A stretch of 64,000 bases of DNA from assembly GCF_009707955.1 (NCBI RefSeq), contig NZ_WMDQ01000003.1:248001-312000 (forward strand), read 5' to 3'. Both the position numbers and the translations under genes were made by a program. This DNA is from Flavobacterium sp. LC2016-13. Lineage in GTDB: Bacteria > Bacteroidota > Bacteroidia > Flavobacteriales > Flavobacteriaceae. The notes under the pieces are model-generated. The model did not search any database. It was given only the letters and a program-made list of their open reading frames with translations, and was not told where the DNA came from. The stretch's first letter is position 1, and each line of letters begins with the position of its first letter. Positions 1-8,145 of this stretch are shown here, piece by piece.

Positions 1-944
1 TTATTTCTTCCCCAATGGTAATTTAATCCCTCAATTGCTAATTTTTCTAAATCTGAAAAGCTTTGTGTTCTGCTTTTTATTATTGGCTGACCAGGGTTTA
101 TATCCGAAACAGGTATTTTATCCCAATCACAAATTTCAGTTTTTGTAGATGGTGGATTATAATCTCTAGTATTAGGCCAACAACTCAAACCTTCCGCACT
201 GCCATCAGTCATGTCTACCCTTAAAGTAACATCAATTCGTTTTGCATTCTTATCAATTTTGATATCAGTCCAGTCTGCCTCACTATACTTTGTAGAAAAA
301 TCAACTGTCAGGCTTTTTTGTTTATCTCCATTGGTTGCAGTGATCTTTGCTTTTAGCTTTTTACCGTTAAACCTTGTACTATCATATATTTCATTATCAT
401 CAAAACCATCCCAATGTATAAAATATTCTCCTTCTTTTGTATAATCATCCGGTTCTACTAAAGAATACTTATTATATATTTTCAGAAAATCCCAAGTTTT
501 AGATATTAGCGGTCCTTCAGTAGGTTTTTTAGCTTCAAAAAGTATTTCAGGTTTTTTTGAAACCTGAACTATTACAGTTTTCAAATGTGTCATTTGATAG
601 ATAGGCGTATCATTTTCGTCTAATATTTGAAAACTTAGAGAATCTATTTTAGACTTAGTCAATTTGTATTTGAAGCTGAAAAATGGATTTTCGATTTTAT
701 CCTCGAAATCTAAAATTCCAAATGGGACCACTGATTTTTCATTCTTATCTAATTCAAAAGTAATATCAAAATCACTTGCTTCTCTTTTAGGTGGATCTTT
801 CGGTTCACCATACGTAATTCCTTCATCGCTTGTTTCTGTAATCGATTTACCAGAATTATAAACAATATTACCTTCAGAGTAGATATTGTGATCTCCTACT
901 GTAGTTTTGGTTATAGTGCCTCCAACAATTCTTATTCTGCTCAT
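1..944 (-). CDS. VgrG-linked T6SS effector candidate, 3'-truncated by window edge
   Basis: Open frame of 314 codons from an ATG at 942-944 with no stop before the left edge, so the C-terminal part is missing. It starts 2 bp after the vgrG stop, the usual place of a VgrG-dependent cargo effector. The first ~50 residues are Gly/Thr/Ser-rich with short beta-type repeats (MSRIRIVGGTITKTTVG, then NSGKSITETSDEG) ending in a GEPKDPP linker; this resembles the end of a VgrG beta-helix and may dock the protein on the spike tip. The rest (residues ~60-270) looks like one or two beta-sandwich domains. The visible sequence ends at LNYHWGRN, perhaps the start of the toxic domain. No signal peptide is present. 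Toxic activity cannot be read from the visible part; effector assignment rests on position and the N-terminus. Confidence 0.6.
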   Translation of the reverse strand, partial: MSRIRIVGGTITKTTVGDHNIYSEGNIVYNSGKSITETSDEGITYGEPKDPPKREASDFDITFELDKNEKSVVPFGILDFEDKIENPFFSFKYKLTKSKIDSLSFQILDENDTPIYQMTHLKTVIVQVSKKPEILFEAKKPTEGPLISKTWDFLKIYNKYSLVEPDDYTKEGEYFIHWDGFDDNEIYDSTRFNGKKLKAKITATNGDKQKSLTVDFSTKYSEADWTDIKIDKNAKRIDVTLRVDMTDGSAEGLSCWPNTRDYNPPSTKTEICDWDKIPVSDINPGQPIIKSRTQSFSDLEKLAIEGLNYHWGRN

Positions 945-946
945 TA

Positions 947-2755
947 TTAGTGAGATTTAGATTTTTCAGCACTATTATTTTGCATCTCTTTTTTCGAATG
1001 CTTATTGATTGCACCTTCACTACTCGTTTCAATTCCTTTTACAGCTACCTCTTGTCTCTCTTTCTGAGTATGAGATTCTAAATTTCCTTCAATATTCTCC
1101 ATGAAATTACCGGTAACACTAAGCATATTATCACCTCCAACACTAGTATTAAGCATCATTCCTACCATTGTAGTTTTATCTGCTCCCGCACTCTCGGTAA
1201 TATTAGCTCCTGCAGTAGTAGTAACACTTTCAGAAGCATTCATAACAATATTAGCAGCATTCATTGTTATAGTGTTTGTAGACGTAATATTTATATTTCC
1301 GCCAACAGTATCAAGAAGTATTTCATTACCATTTTTATCAGCAATTAAGATACTTTCTTCTTCAGTAAACTTTATAATATGTCCGCTTCTCGTATGAATT
1401 GCTTTTATATTATTTTGACTATCAGCGTAACCACTTTTATCTTGCCCGTTGTATTGAGTTCCTATTACATAAGGATTCTGTACGTTGTTGCCTTCAAAAC
1501 CAACTAAAACTTCCTCTCCTATTTCCGGAATAAAATAAAATCCTTTTCCTGCTCCTGAGTGAGGTTGTATCATACGAATCCATTCGCTTACAGCACTGCC
1601 GCTTGCTCCGTAAAATTGTACTTTTACACGTCCTAATCCTTCTGGATCATCATTTTCTTTAACTTGTGCCGGCTGACTTTCTGCTTTTGCAAAAACGTGT
1701 ACATTGGTATAATGTGGCGCAGCAACATCGGCAGGAATAGCTTTGAATTCACAAGAATAATTTCCGTGAACCTCTGAATGATGTATAACTTCAATAGCAA
1801 TTAATTCATGCAATACGGCTTGATTTTGTATCGTAAACACTTGTCCAACTCCTATTGGGAAATAGGATATTCCGCTATAATAAACACTATTGGCATCATT
1901 TCCTGCAGTTTGCAGTTTAACCATTTCATCAATATCATCCTTATTTTGAGCATTTACAGTGTATACTCCATTACTCAACTCAGCGTTTGTAACGGTTCCC
2001 TGGTTGTAACCAACATTTGATGCAAAACTATCTTTACTTCCTGTAGAAGTTTTCGTTGCAGCGTCCTGAATATTTGCAGTGTTATTATAATCGTAGCCTG
2101 TTAAGGATATTTTATGCGAAACCATATTGGCCTGTATCTTAAAGCTATGGAGTGATGCTCCATTAATAAGAACTGTATTACTGGTTTTTGTCTGCCCGTA
2201 CTGCATACGCATTCCGTCAAAATAAAACCATTGTCCATAACGAGTTGCCAGTCTTTTTAAAAAATCAAAACTGGTTTCATTATATTGCAATATATTCTTA
2301 AATTCTTTAAGGTACGTTGATTTAATAGAATCTCTCTGGTAAAACTCTCCAGGACCTTCTGCTAAAATTCCCAGTACGATATCATCCATACTGCGTTCTT
2401 TAAAAGCCCTTGATTTTTTCATGTCATCAATAGTAATACTGTGACTTACGCCTGAAACATGTAAACCTACAGCACTGCCGTGAACATCTACAGATGAAAG
2501 CTCTGTAATAATACCTTTGCTCATTAATCTAAGTCCTGTAAGGCTTCTGAAAGTAAAGATAACTTCATCTCCCAGGTAACTTTTTAAAGCTTTAGCCTGA
2601 TCTGCAGGATTAATTACAGCTTTACCTGTGTATTGCCAAACAAATGAAAAATGATGATGGTCGGCCATTTTTTGCGATAGCTTTAAATCATAATAAACAA
2701 CGTTTTGAGAAAAACTCCCTATAGTTATATGTACTTGTTCTGAAAAATGTGCCAT
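947..2755 (-). CDS. vgrG: VgrG (TssI) spike protein of T6SSiii
   Basis: Protein of 602 residues. It forms the trimeric spike at the tip of the Hcp tube and carries effectors. The N-terminal two thirds match the gp27-like hub; residues ~365-440 contain the gp5-like OB fold with the typical DPEGLGRVKVQF and GEEVLVGFEGNNVQNPYVIG segments. After that comes a Thr/Ala/Asn-rich repeat stretch (~480-560) typical of the beta-helical needle, and a Lys/Glu/Ser-rich tail. ATG at 2753-2755. It lies 37 bp after the second tssD and 2 bp before an effector-like gene, so tube, spike and cargo are probably co-transcribed. The length is normal for a VgrG with no fused toxic domain. Confidence 0.93.
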   Translation of the reverse strand: MAHFSEQVHITIGSFSQNVVYYDLKLSQKMADHHHFSFVWQYTGKAVINPADQAKALKSYLGDEVIFTFRSLTGLRLMSKGIITELSSVDVHGSAVGLHVSGVSHSITIDDMKKSRAFKERSMDDIVLGILAEGPGEFYQRDSIKSTYLKEFKNILQYNETSFDFLKRLATRYGQWFYFDGMRMQYGQTKTSNTVLINGASLHSFKIQANMVSHKISLTGYDYNNTANIQDAATKTSTGSKDSFASNVGYNQGTVTNAELSNGVYTVNAQNKDDIDEMVKLQTAGNDANSVYYSGISYFPIGVGQVFTIQNQAVLHELIAIEVIHHSEVHGNYSCEFKAIPADVAAPHYTNVHVFAKAESQPAQVKENDDPEGLGRVKVQFYGASGSAVSEWIRMIQPHSGAGKGFYFIPEIGEEVLVGFEGNNVQNPYVIGTQYNGQDKSGYADSQNNIKAIHTRSGHIIKFTEEESILIADKNGNEILLDTVGGNINITSTNTITMNAANIVMNASESVTTTAGANITESAGADKTTMVGMMLNTSVGGDNMLSVTGNFMENIEGNLESHTQKERQEVAVKGIETSSEGAINKHSKKEMQNNSAEKSKSH

Positions 2756-2792
2756 AATAATACGTGCTTGTTTTTTAATTAGCTTTTACAAT

Positions 2793-3188
2793 TTAATCTA
2801 AAGCAATCCAGTTATTAGAGAATTTAGCATCTCCAAAAGTCAATTCTTTAGCCACCAATTCCATAGTGATTTTCATCGGAACTTCGGTTGTGCTTGTAAA
2901 TTGCTCATCATAACCAACACAAAATGCTTTTGAAAAAGTAAGTTCTTTCATTTTACTTAAAGCATCTCTTCTGTAAAAAACAATTTTACCGTCTTTGGTC
3001 AAATCTCCATTTAACATCCATGATAAAAAATGGCTGTTCTGACTTGCCTCAATAATCATTTTTATGATACCTCCCTTAGCGTTTCCGGTAGGTTTGCTTG
3101 TGGTATCTATTTCTTGTTTAAAACTAATATTAAATTCAAGAACATTATATTCTTCGCCGTCTATATGTAATTTAGATAAAAAACTCAT
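2793..3188 (-). CDS. tssD: Hcp/TssD tube protein, second paralogue
   Basis: Protein of 131 residues of the Bacteroidota TssD (Hcp) family, starting MSFLSKLHIDGEEYNVLEF. Its N-terminus, the central W-x-LNGDLTKDGKI stretch and the FSKAF region line up with the upstream 128-residue TssD, but most positions differ. Hcp forms hexameric rings that stack into the inner tube and often serve as chaperone or receptor for effectors. It is separated from the other tssD by a strong terminator and sits directly before vgrG. It may therefore be a dedicated tube end or cargo carrier expressed with this VgrG and effector, whereas the first copy is the bulk tube protein. That division of labour is inferred. 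Confidence 0.9.
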   Translation of the reverse strand: MSFLSKLHIDGEEYNVLEFNISFKQEIDTTSKPTGNAKGGIIKMIIEASQNSHFLSWMLNGDLTKDGKIVFYRRDALSKMKELTFSKAFCVGYDEQFTSTTEVPMKITMELVAKELTFGDAKFSNNWIALD

Positions 3189-3251
3189 TTGTAGATTTAT
3201 TAGATTGTTAGAAAATTTGACTTCTGCTTAATTAGAAAATTTTAGATTTAA

Positions 3252-3290
3252 AACAAAAAAGGAAGTCCAGTTAATGGACTCCCTTTAATA
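3252..3290 (-). terminator. Rho-independent terminator after first tssD
   Basis: In the leftward direction the arms AGTCCA/TGGACT extend through GG/CC to a ~9-bp stem with one mismatch around a 5-nt loop, followed by a run of six T. It lies 37 bp after the stop of the 128-residue TssD, so most transcripts from the tssD promoter should end here and only a fraction would read into the second tssD and vgrG. Confidence 0.8.
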
Positions 3291-3326
3291 ATTCAAGCTT
3301 AATAAAGTTTGATAAAGTCCAAAGGA

Positions 3327-3713
3327 TTATACCCAAGCATTATCAAATTCTCCTCCACCCATCGAAATTTTACGCGCAGAGATCATAAAAGTTTCCGTTA
3401 AAGGATTTTCACTGTTGTGATCAAAGTTTTCTTTGTACTTAACCATGTAAGCCTCTGTAAACTTTAGCTCTTTTAAAGTAGCGTTTGAGTCACGTTTGAT
3501 GAATTTTACAGAACCATCTTTTCTTTCGAAATTATTGGTCATCCATTCAAACAATTCAGTACTACCGGTAGACTCTACCTCGATCATGATTCTTCCTCCA
3601 CGTGTTACCGTAGATGGACGCCCAGAAGCATCTGTTTCCTGAGCTAAATCATAACTCACGTTTAATACTTTGTAATCTTTACCTGCTACTGTTAATGATG
3701 TTAAAAACGACAT
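3327..3713 (-). CDS. tssD: Hcp/TssD tube protein, main copy
   Basis: Protein of 128 residues, standard length for the TssD family of T6SSiii. It starts MSFLTSLTVAGKDYKVLNV and ends with the family-typical GGGEFDNAWV. Its role is to build the contractile system's inner tube, which is propelled out of the cell. The gene has a 183-bp AT-rich region upstream and its own terminator downstream, so it is probably expressed strongly and independently, as expected for the most abundant subunit. ATG at 3711-3713. The paralogue at 2793-3188 is clearly homologous but diverged, so this is an old duplication or separate acquisition rather than a recent tandem copy. Confidence 0.93.
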   Translation of the reverse strand: MSFLTSLTVAGKDYKVLNVSYDLAQETDASGRPSTVTRGGRIMIEVESTGSTELFEWMTNNFERKDGSVKFIKRDSNATLKELKFTEAYMVKYKENFDHNSENPLTETFMISARKISMGGGEFDNAWV

Positions 3714-3896
3714 AATGAAAAATTTTTAATTATTAATTTATATATTTATGCTGTAAATATATAAATAAAATCTTATCAATATTAATATTTTAATAAAATT
3801 TTATTTACATATTTTAAATTTCAGATTATCAACGTTTTACAGCTATCAAAAAGTATTTTTTTTACTTCAAAAATTGGTAAAACGGCATCAAAAAGT
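3714..3896 (-). promoter_or_regulatory. AT-rich leader/promoter region of tssD
   Basis: This 183-bp gap is the longest between structural genes in the left part of the T6SS locus. It is extremely AT-rich and holds, in the leftward direction, a TTG followed after ~15 bp by TATATTTA, a near match to the TAnnTTTG -7 motif, ~50 bp before the tssD start. The motif CTTTTTGAT occurs twice (about 30 bp apart) in the distal part. I see no ORF here. Promoter function is inferred from the gap, the motif and the terminator behind the gene. Confidence 0.4.
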
Positions 3897-4328
3897 TTAC
3901 TTATATGACAACGGACCCACAAAAAAGTAACCTCTAAAGTCAAAAGCCCGATTGGTACTATTTATTGTTGCTTCGATAATGATGTCTACCTTTTTTTTGG
4001 CTCTGCTTACATCATCAACCAAATACATTGTTTCTGATAATTCGACTTTTAATTCATTAACTTTTATCCTTTTTTCATGAAAAAGTAATGACTGTTTCAT
4101 TGTTTTTGAGATGATTTCTTTCAGCGTATTTTCATTCATCAATAAATCGAAATCAATCTCCCAAATTTTAGATCCAAAGGTTTCATCAAACTTGCATTCC
4201 CCAAATGTGGTTGTTGCCAACAATATAATTTGTTGCGCTATCGAATGCTCAATTGAAGTTTTTTCTAATTCCTTTTTTTGAATAACGCTATTAAAATCTA
4301 TAGGCAGTTTATAAAAAGCTCCTTTCAT
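3897..4328 (-). CDS. tssE: TssE baseplate subunit (gp25-like)
   Basis: Protein of 143 residues resembling the GPW/gp25 family: a short N-terminal strand, a central helix (SIEHSIAQQIILLATTTFGECKFDETFGSKIW) whose pattern matches the gp25 'rewards for early start then G-E/D-x-F-G' region, and a C-terminal beta part (KVDIIIEATINSTNRAF). gp25/TssE sits in the baseplate wedge and nucleates sheath assembly. It is 11 bp downstream of the 237-residue unknown gene and is the last gene before the tssD promoter gap. Start ATG at 4326-4328. The family match is by pattern, not strong identity, but length and neighbours fit. Confidence 0.78.
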   Translation of the reverse strand: MKGAFYKLPIDFNSVIQKKELEKTSIEHSIAQQIILLATTTFGECKFDETFGSKIWEIDFDLLMNENTLKEIISKTMKQSLLFHEKRIKVNELKVELSETMYLVDDVSRAKKKVDIIIEATINSTNRAFDFRGYFFVGPLSYK

Positions 4329-4339
4329 CTATTTTTTAT

Positions 4340-5053
4340 TTAAATATAAATCAACCTGTCTGTGCGTCCTTGTTTATTCGTTTCCATTCCTTTAGAAACC
4401 TGTTTTCTTTTTATAATATGCAGTTTTACTTTTGGAGTAAGTTTTAAGAATTTCTCACGATATAAAATATCTCCAATAAATCTTTGCCCTTTTTTTTCAT
4501 CGACAATTACAAAATAACTGATCCCTTTTTCAACTTTAAGTGTATTGATGTCACCTGCAAAAACCTGAATATTTTGATCTTCTTTTTGAAAACTATAAGT
4601 AAGTTCTTCCTGATTCAACTTTCTGTATCTTGAAATATCAAAAACTTCCATTTCCTCTTTTAAAGGTTCAAACGGAATATTTTCAAAGAGAAAGTTTTTT
4701 GGTGCTAAAAATTTTAAACCTAAAAAACTCCATATTCCTTTTTTTGTACTTTGTTGTTTATAGAAATAAGTATCGCGTGTTACTTTATAAATCTCAGTTT
4801 CATTGGTTTTATCATCTGTAACAAGCATTTGATAGGTTGGTACTTCAATTTCAGCAGGAATTTCGGCGCCTTTAAAATGTGTTTTCAAATTTACCGATCC
4901 AACTTGCTGCTCAGAAATTATTATCGTAATGGTATGCTGCTTTAAAGCAGAATCAGTACGAACAATGACTTTACCTTCTCCGCTTCCTGCGTAAAAAACA
5001 GAGCCATCATTGTCTGTAAGTCCTAATGAAAGATTTAATTCCGGAATTGGCAT
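4340..5053 (-). CDS. T6SSiii-associated protein, unknown function
   Basis: Protein of 237 residues with no signal peptide or membrane segment, so probably cytoplasmic or assembled with the machine. It starts MPIPELNLSLGLTDNDGSV, is beta-rich in the first 80 residues, and has a basic C-terminus (KVKLHIIKRKQVSKG). The sequence KVKLHIIKRK followed by GRTDRLIYI suggests a beta-rich binding module. I cannot assign a family. It is placed between a secreted protein gene and tssE, in the same direction and with short gaps, so a structural or assembly role in the T6SS is likely. It could also be a small baseplate or adaptor subunit unique to the Bacteroidota system. Confidence 0.6.
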   Translation of the reverse strand: MPIPELNLSLGLTDNDGSVFYAGSGEGKVIVRTDSALKQHTITIIISEQQVGSVNLKTHFKGAEIPAEIEVPTYQMLVTDDKTNETEIYKVTRDTYFYKQQSTKKGIWSFLGLKFLAPKNFLFENIPFEPLKEEMEVFDISRYRKLNQEELTYSFQKEDQNIQVFAGDINTLKVEKGISYFVIVDEKKGQRFIGDILYREKFLKLTPKVKLHIIKRKQVSKGMETNKQGRTDRLIYI

Positions 5054-5089
5054 ATTTAGATTTTTAAACTTTTAAACTTAATTTTATAC

Positions 5090-5608
5090 TTATCGCTTCT
5101 TAATTTTATATGATTTAAGACAATGCAGATATAATTTTATATTTTGATTATCAACGGCACCCGGACTAAATTCATAGTCTCTTTTGAGTGTGTAAAATTT
5201 TATGGTGTTTATAGAATTGCTCATTAATTTCTTAATATCCCTTCTTGTTAGCTCTAAAGCCGCAGTTCCGTCACAGTTTACTTTAAAAGTATTTTTTAGA
5301 ATATACATATCTCCATCTTTAAAATAAAGTTCTATTGGCTGTTGTTGTTTCACACATACATTATCAGTAAAAATTTTAAAATACAGGTATATACTACTTT
5401 TCCTTTTTCCGAGTTGAAATACAGCATATTCATTGTCTTCATTAAAAACTCGTAACAAAATTGGAGGCGCACTTGCAAAACGTTTACCAGAAAGCAATAA
5501 TTCATTCTGAGTAATAGGGCAACTAATTGTATCAATTACTTTTTGTGCCTTCATAGAATTTGAAAAAGAAAATAAGGCAATAAAAAGTAAAAATTTAAGT
5601 ACGTTCAT
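5090..5608 (-). CDS. Secreted T6SSiii-associated protein, unknown function
   Basis: Protein of 172 residues with a cleavable signal peptide (residues 1-21, hydrophobic LKFLLFIALFSFS, then AQ), hence periplasmic or cell-surface. There is no lipobox Cys at the cleavage site. The mature part has four Cys (positions near 30, 88, 111 and 165) that could pair, and is beta-rich. It starts after the terminator that closes tssBC and runs with the 237-residue gene and tssE. T6SSiii lacks the TssJLM membrane complex and uses other envelope proteins (TssN-TssR), so an envelope-spanning role is possible, but I do not recognise the family. Confidence 0.6.
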   Translation of the reverse strand: MNVLKFLLFIALFSFSNSMKAQKVIDTISCPITQNELLLSGKRFASAPPILLRVFNEDNEYAVFQLGKRKSSIYLYFKIFTDNVCVKQQQPIELYFKDGDMYILKNTFKVNCDGTAALELTRRDIKKLMSNSINTIKFYTLKRDYEFSPGAVDNQNIKLYLHCLKSYKIKKR

Positions 5609-5660
5609 GAATTTGAATTATTTGGTTTGACCATTCAAAAGATCAATATTTTTTTTGTTT

Positions 5661-5697
5661 AAAAAAGGAAACACATTTTTCATGTGCTTCCTTTTTT
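5661..5697 (-). terminator. Rho-independent terminator after tssC
   Basis: Leftward reading gives a ~15-bp stem, AAGGAAGCACAT paired with ATGTGTTTCCTT with one G-T mismatch, flanked by A and T runs, closing a 5-nt loop and followed by T6. It lies 18 bp after the tssC stop and separates the sheath genes from the next three genes. Its A/T-flanked stem could also work rightward, but no rightward gene ends here. Confidence 0.8.
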
Positions 5698-5714
5698 GAT
5701 TTCCAGTACAACTA

Positions 5715-7085
5715 TTATTTTTGTTCGTAATCTGTATCCCATTCTGTTCCGTCAGTTCCTTTTTGACCGTCCATTTTGATAAGGAAGTTTTTAGCAGGAA
5801 AATAAGGTTTCATATGGATATCCATATAAATTCTGTCTTTTTGAATTGGATCTTGCTCGAATCTTCTGATTTCGAAATTCTCGATTAATTTATCCGGACC
5901 AGTGATTCCGTCAAGGAAAGCAACGATTTGATTCATAATCTCTTTACGTGTTTTAGCAGTAAAGTTTTCGAAAGCACGACGGTTTAAGAAATCCATTAAT
6001 ACTTTAGTCACATAATCAAAAACACGAACTACTGAATACGTTTGCAATCCTAAGTTATCTCCGCTAAATAATGTTTTTGCAGAGAAAGCCATTACTTTAC
6101 CGTACTCGTTTACCATAGGAACTAATCCTAAGTTTTCAAGATTTGCGATTTCACTTTTCTTAAGGTCAAATTTTACTCCGTCAACTTCATTGATTCCACC
6201 GAATTTTTTACCGGCAGTAACCTGAGACATTAATGTTTTGTAAATTTTTCCTGCAAGTGCCGCAGATGGAGCAATGTGTAAATCTTCATTTTCACCAATC
6301 TGGTCAAATCTTCCACGACCTACTAACCAGTTACAAGTCATGATTACGTTAGAACGGTATACTTCACCACCAGTTAAAGCAGCAGCATCAAACATTTCCA
6401 TTACATCATCCGGTTCGTCAAGATGTTCGAAATCTGTAACTAACATTACTTTATTTTCATGAGCGATTTTAGCCCATTTTTCGATTACTTTGTTTGATCC
6501 TAAATAACCAGGAATAACCAAAATTCCGTAGTTATTTTTAAGATCTAAACGATCATAATTATCTACTAATTCTCCGTGAATTGCATCGATAAAACGTGTA
6601 TTATCAAGATCTTTTAACTGCTCTAAATCAGCATTTACGATCGTAACATTTTTTACTTTATCAGTTTCTGTATTTTTAAAGAACAAAGCAATAGTTCTGT
6701 AAGCTGCTTCGATTTCTCTTGTATCTTCAACCGCTTTTACTAAGTTTTTTTGCAACAATGCTTCAGACTCTTTGCATTTATCTTCACTTTGAGCAACCAT
6801 ATCAGTCAAAGCTTCATTGTTGCTTAAAACAGAAGACCAAAGTTCTAATGTTTTCAAAAGAGTTTCTCTTTCTTTTGCTTTGTTTACTTCTCCAAGGAAA
6901 ATTTTTCTTCTTGCTTTTCGCTCCGGATTAAGATTTTGAATTCCTTCAATTGACATTTCCAACAAATCAAACCCACCATATTTGGCTAGTTTTTCAACAT
7001 TTTTTTCAATTGAACCTCCGGCTACTTTACGCTCTAATACTGCTGTATCTGCATCACCACCTTTATATGCTTCTTTATTTGACAT
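5715..7085 (-). CDS. tssC: TssC large sheath subunit
   Basis: Protein of 456 residues, the expected length for Bacteroidota TssC. It pairs with TssB to make the contractile sheath around the Hcp tube. The N-terminus carries GGDADTAVLERKVAGGSIEK and the core includes the family pattern of a beta-alpha sheath domain (NYGILVIPGYLGSNKVIEKW) and VMLVTDFEHL. The end (FLIKMDGQKG...WDTDYEQK) matches the C-terminal strand that links protomers. It lies 20 bp after tssB and is followed by a strong terminator. Start ATG at 7083-7085. Confidence 0.92.
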   Translation of the reverse strand: MSNKEAYKGGDADTAVLERKVAGGSIEKNVEKLAKYGGFDLLEMSIEGIQNLNPERKARRKIFLGEVNKAKERETLLKTLELWSSVLSNNEALTDMVAQSEDKCKESEALLQKNLVKAVEDTREIEAAYRTIALFFKNTETDKVKNVTIVNADLEQLKDLDNTRFIDAIHGELVDNYDRLDLKNNYGILVIPGYLGSNKVIEKWAKIAHENKVMLVTDFEHLDEPDDVMEMFDAAALTGGEVYRSNVIMTCNWLVGRGRFDQIGENEDLHIAPSAALAGKIYKTLMSQVTAGKKFGGINEVDGVKFDLKKSEIANLENLGLVPMVNEYGKVMAFSAKTLFSGDNLGLQTYSVVRVFDYVTKVLMDFLNRRAFENFTAKTRKEIMNQIVAFLDGITGPDKLIENFEIRRFEQDPIQKDRIYMDIHMKPYFPAKNFLIKMDGQKGTDGTEWDTDYEQK

Positions 7086-7105
7086 ATCTTATATTTTTAA
7101 AATTC

Positions 7106-7555
7106 TTATTTGTTTTCTTTTAATTCAGCAATTAAAGTTCCAAGACTTTCTAATAAAGCTTTTTTGGCTTCACCATCTTCCAGGGCAGCTTTCAAAATTT
7201 TATTTGATTTTAACTGACGGATAATTTTTTGATATTGATCTTTTTCTGTTTCCAGATCAGATAAAAAACTACTTTGTGAAGTGATTCCTTTTATACCAAA
7301 ATCTCCTAAATTTTTAAAGTTCAACGCTTCTACTTTAGTAGCTCCGTCTACAGTTTCAAAATTCACTTTTACTTCTGGTTTAAAGTGTTCAAATGCTTTT
7401 TCAACACTTGTAATTCCTTCTACCAATTCTGGTTTTACAGGAGCATCAACTGTTAGTTTTTGAGCAACAAGTGTTCTGTTTTGAGGGATTGCAGTGATTG
7501 CTTCATCTGCATCTAATTTTACTTCATTACCTCCAATTCCGTAATTTGATAACAT
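7106..7555 (-). CDS. tssB: TssB small sheath subunit
   Basis: Protein of 149 residues, located immediately before tssC as in almost all T6SS. It begins MLSNYGIGGNEVKLDADEAI and contains the conserved PVKPELVEGITSVEKAFEHFKPEV region, where TssB proteins interlock with TssC, and a C-terminal helix rich in Lys/Glu. With TssC it forms the sheath protomer that contracts and is afterwards recycled by ClpV. The start ATG is at 7553-7555, 53 bp after tssO. Confidence 0.9.
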   Translation of the reverse strand: MLSNYGIGGNEVKLDADEAITAIPQNRTLVAQKLTVDAPVKPELVEGITSVEKAFEHFKPEVKVNFETVDGATKVEALNFKNLGDFGIKGITSQSSFLSDLETEKDQYQKIIRQLKSNKILKAALEDGEAKKALLESLGTLIAELKENK

Positions 7556-7608
7556 AATTCTAAATTTTTTAAATGATTATTTTATTGGTTCTTTACTCTG
7601 ATTTCTAA

Positions 7609-8121
7609 TTATTGGTTTTGATAAATCTGGCGGCAGACATCTAAATCCCTGCTTACTTTCTCTAATTCTTCTTTATAGGTTTTTGCCGATTGGTTCAAAC
7701 TGTCTATCAAATGCGAATTGTGAGTTAAGCTTCTGATTTGTTTTTTATAATCAATAATATTCTTGTACGCCAGGATTACATTGTTATACAGTTTTTTATT
7801 CTCTGTTGTATCTTTTGGTATTTTCTGATAAATATTAGCGATCATAACATTGGCCAGACGCTGCTGAAAATCGTTATCTACTTTTGGTGAATTAATAGAG
7901 TCAATCGTCATTCGAACGCTGTCAATTTTTACCGAAAAATTAGTTTGATAATCGTATTCTCTTTTCATCATTTCATTTTCGGCTTTCAGCATTTTATTTT
8001 CGGCTATCGGCATATAAAAATTGAATGATACTGCAATTAACATTACCGAAAAAGTGAGGATAAATGCAATTAGAAAAGCGATAAATGCTTTCTGACGTTC
8101 TTGTTTGTTTAAAACTTCCAT
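7609..8121 (-). CDS. tssO: TssO-like inner-membrane T6SSiii component
   Basis: Protein of 170 residues with one N-terminal transmembrane helix (residues ~12-33, FIAFLIAFILTFSVMLIAVSF) and a long, charged, coiled-coil-like periplasmic part to the C-terminus. Size, topology and position between tssB and tssK match TssO, one of the accessory proteins that replace the TssJLM trans-envelope complex in Bacteroidota systems. Its exact role is unknown; it probably helps anchor the machine in the envelope. Family assignment by topology and context rather than a sharp motif. Confidence 0.75.
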   Translation of the reverse strand: MEVLNKQERQKAFIAFLIAFILTFSVMLIAVSFNFYMPIAENKMLKAENEMMKREYDYQTNFSVKIDSVRMTIDSINSPKVDNDFQQRLANVMIANIYQKIPKDTTENKKLYNNVILAYKNIIDYKKQIRSLTHNSHLIDSLNQSAKTYKEELEKVSRDLDVCRQIYQNQ

Positions 8122-8145
8122 AATTTGTTATTACTTATTATATTC

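Noticed and set aside
1101..1397. Rightward ORF of 98 codons opposite vgrG
   Set aside because: Antisense shadow of the regular Thr/Ala/Asn repeats of the VgrG needle; no own start region or neighbours.
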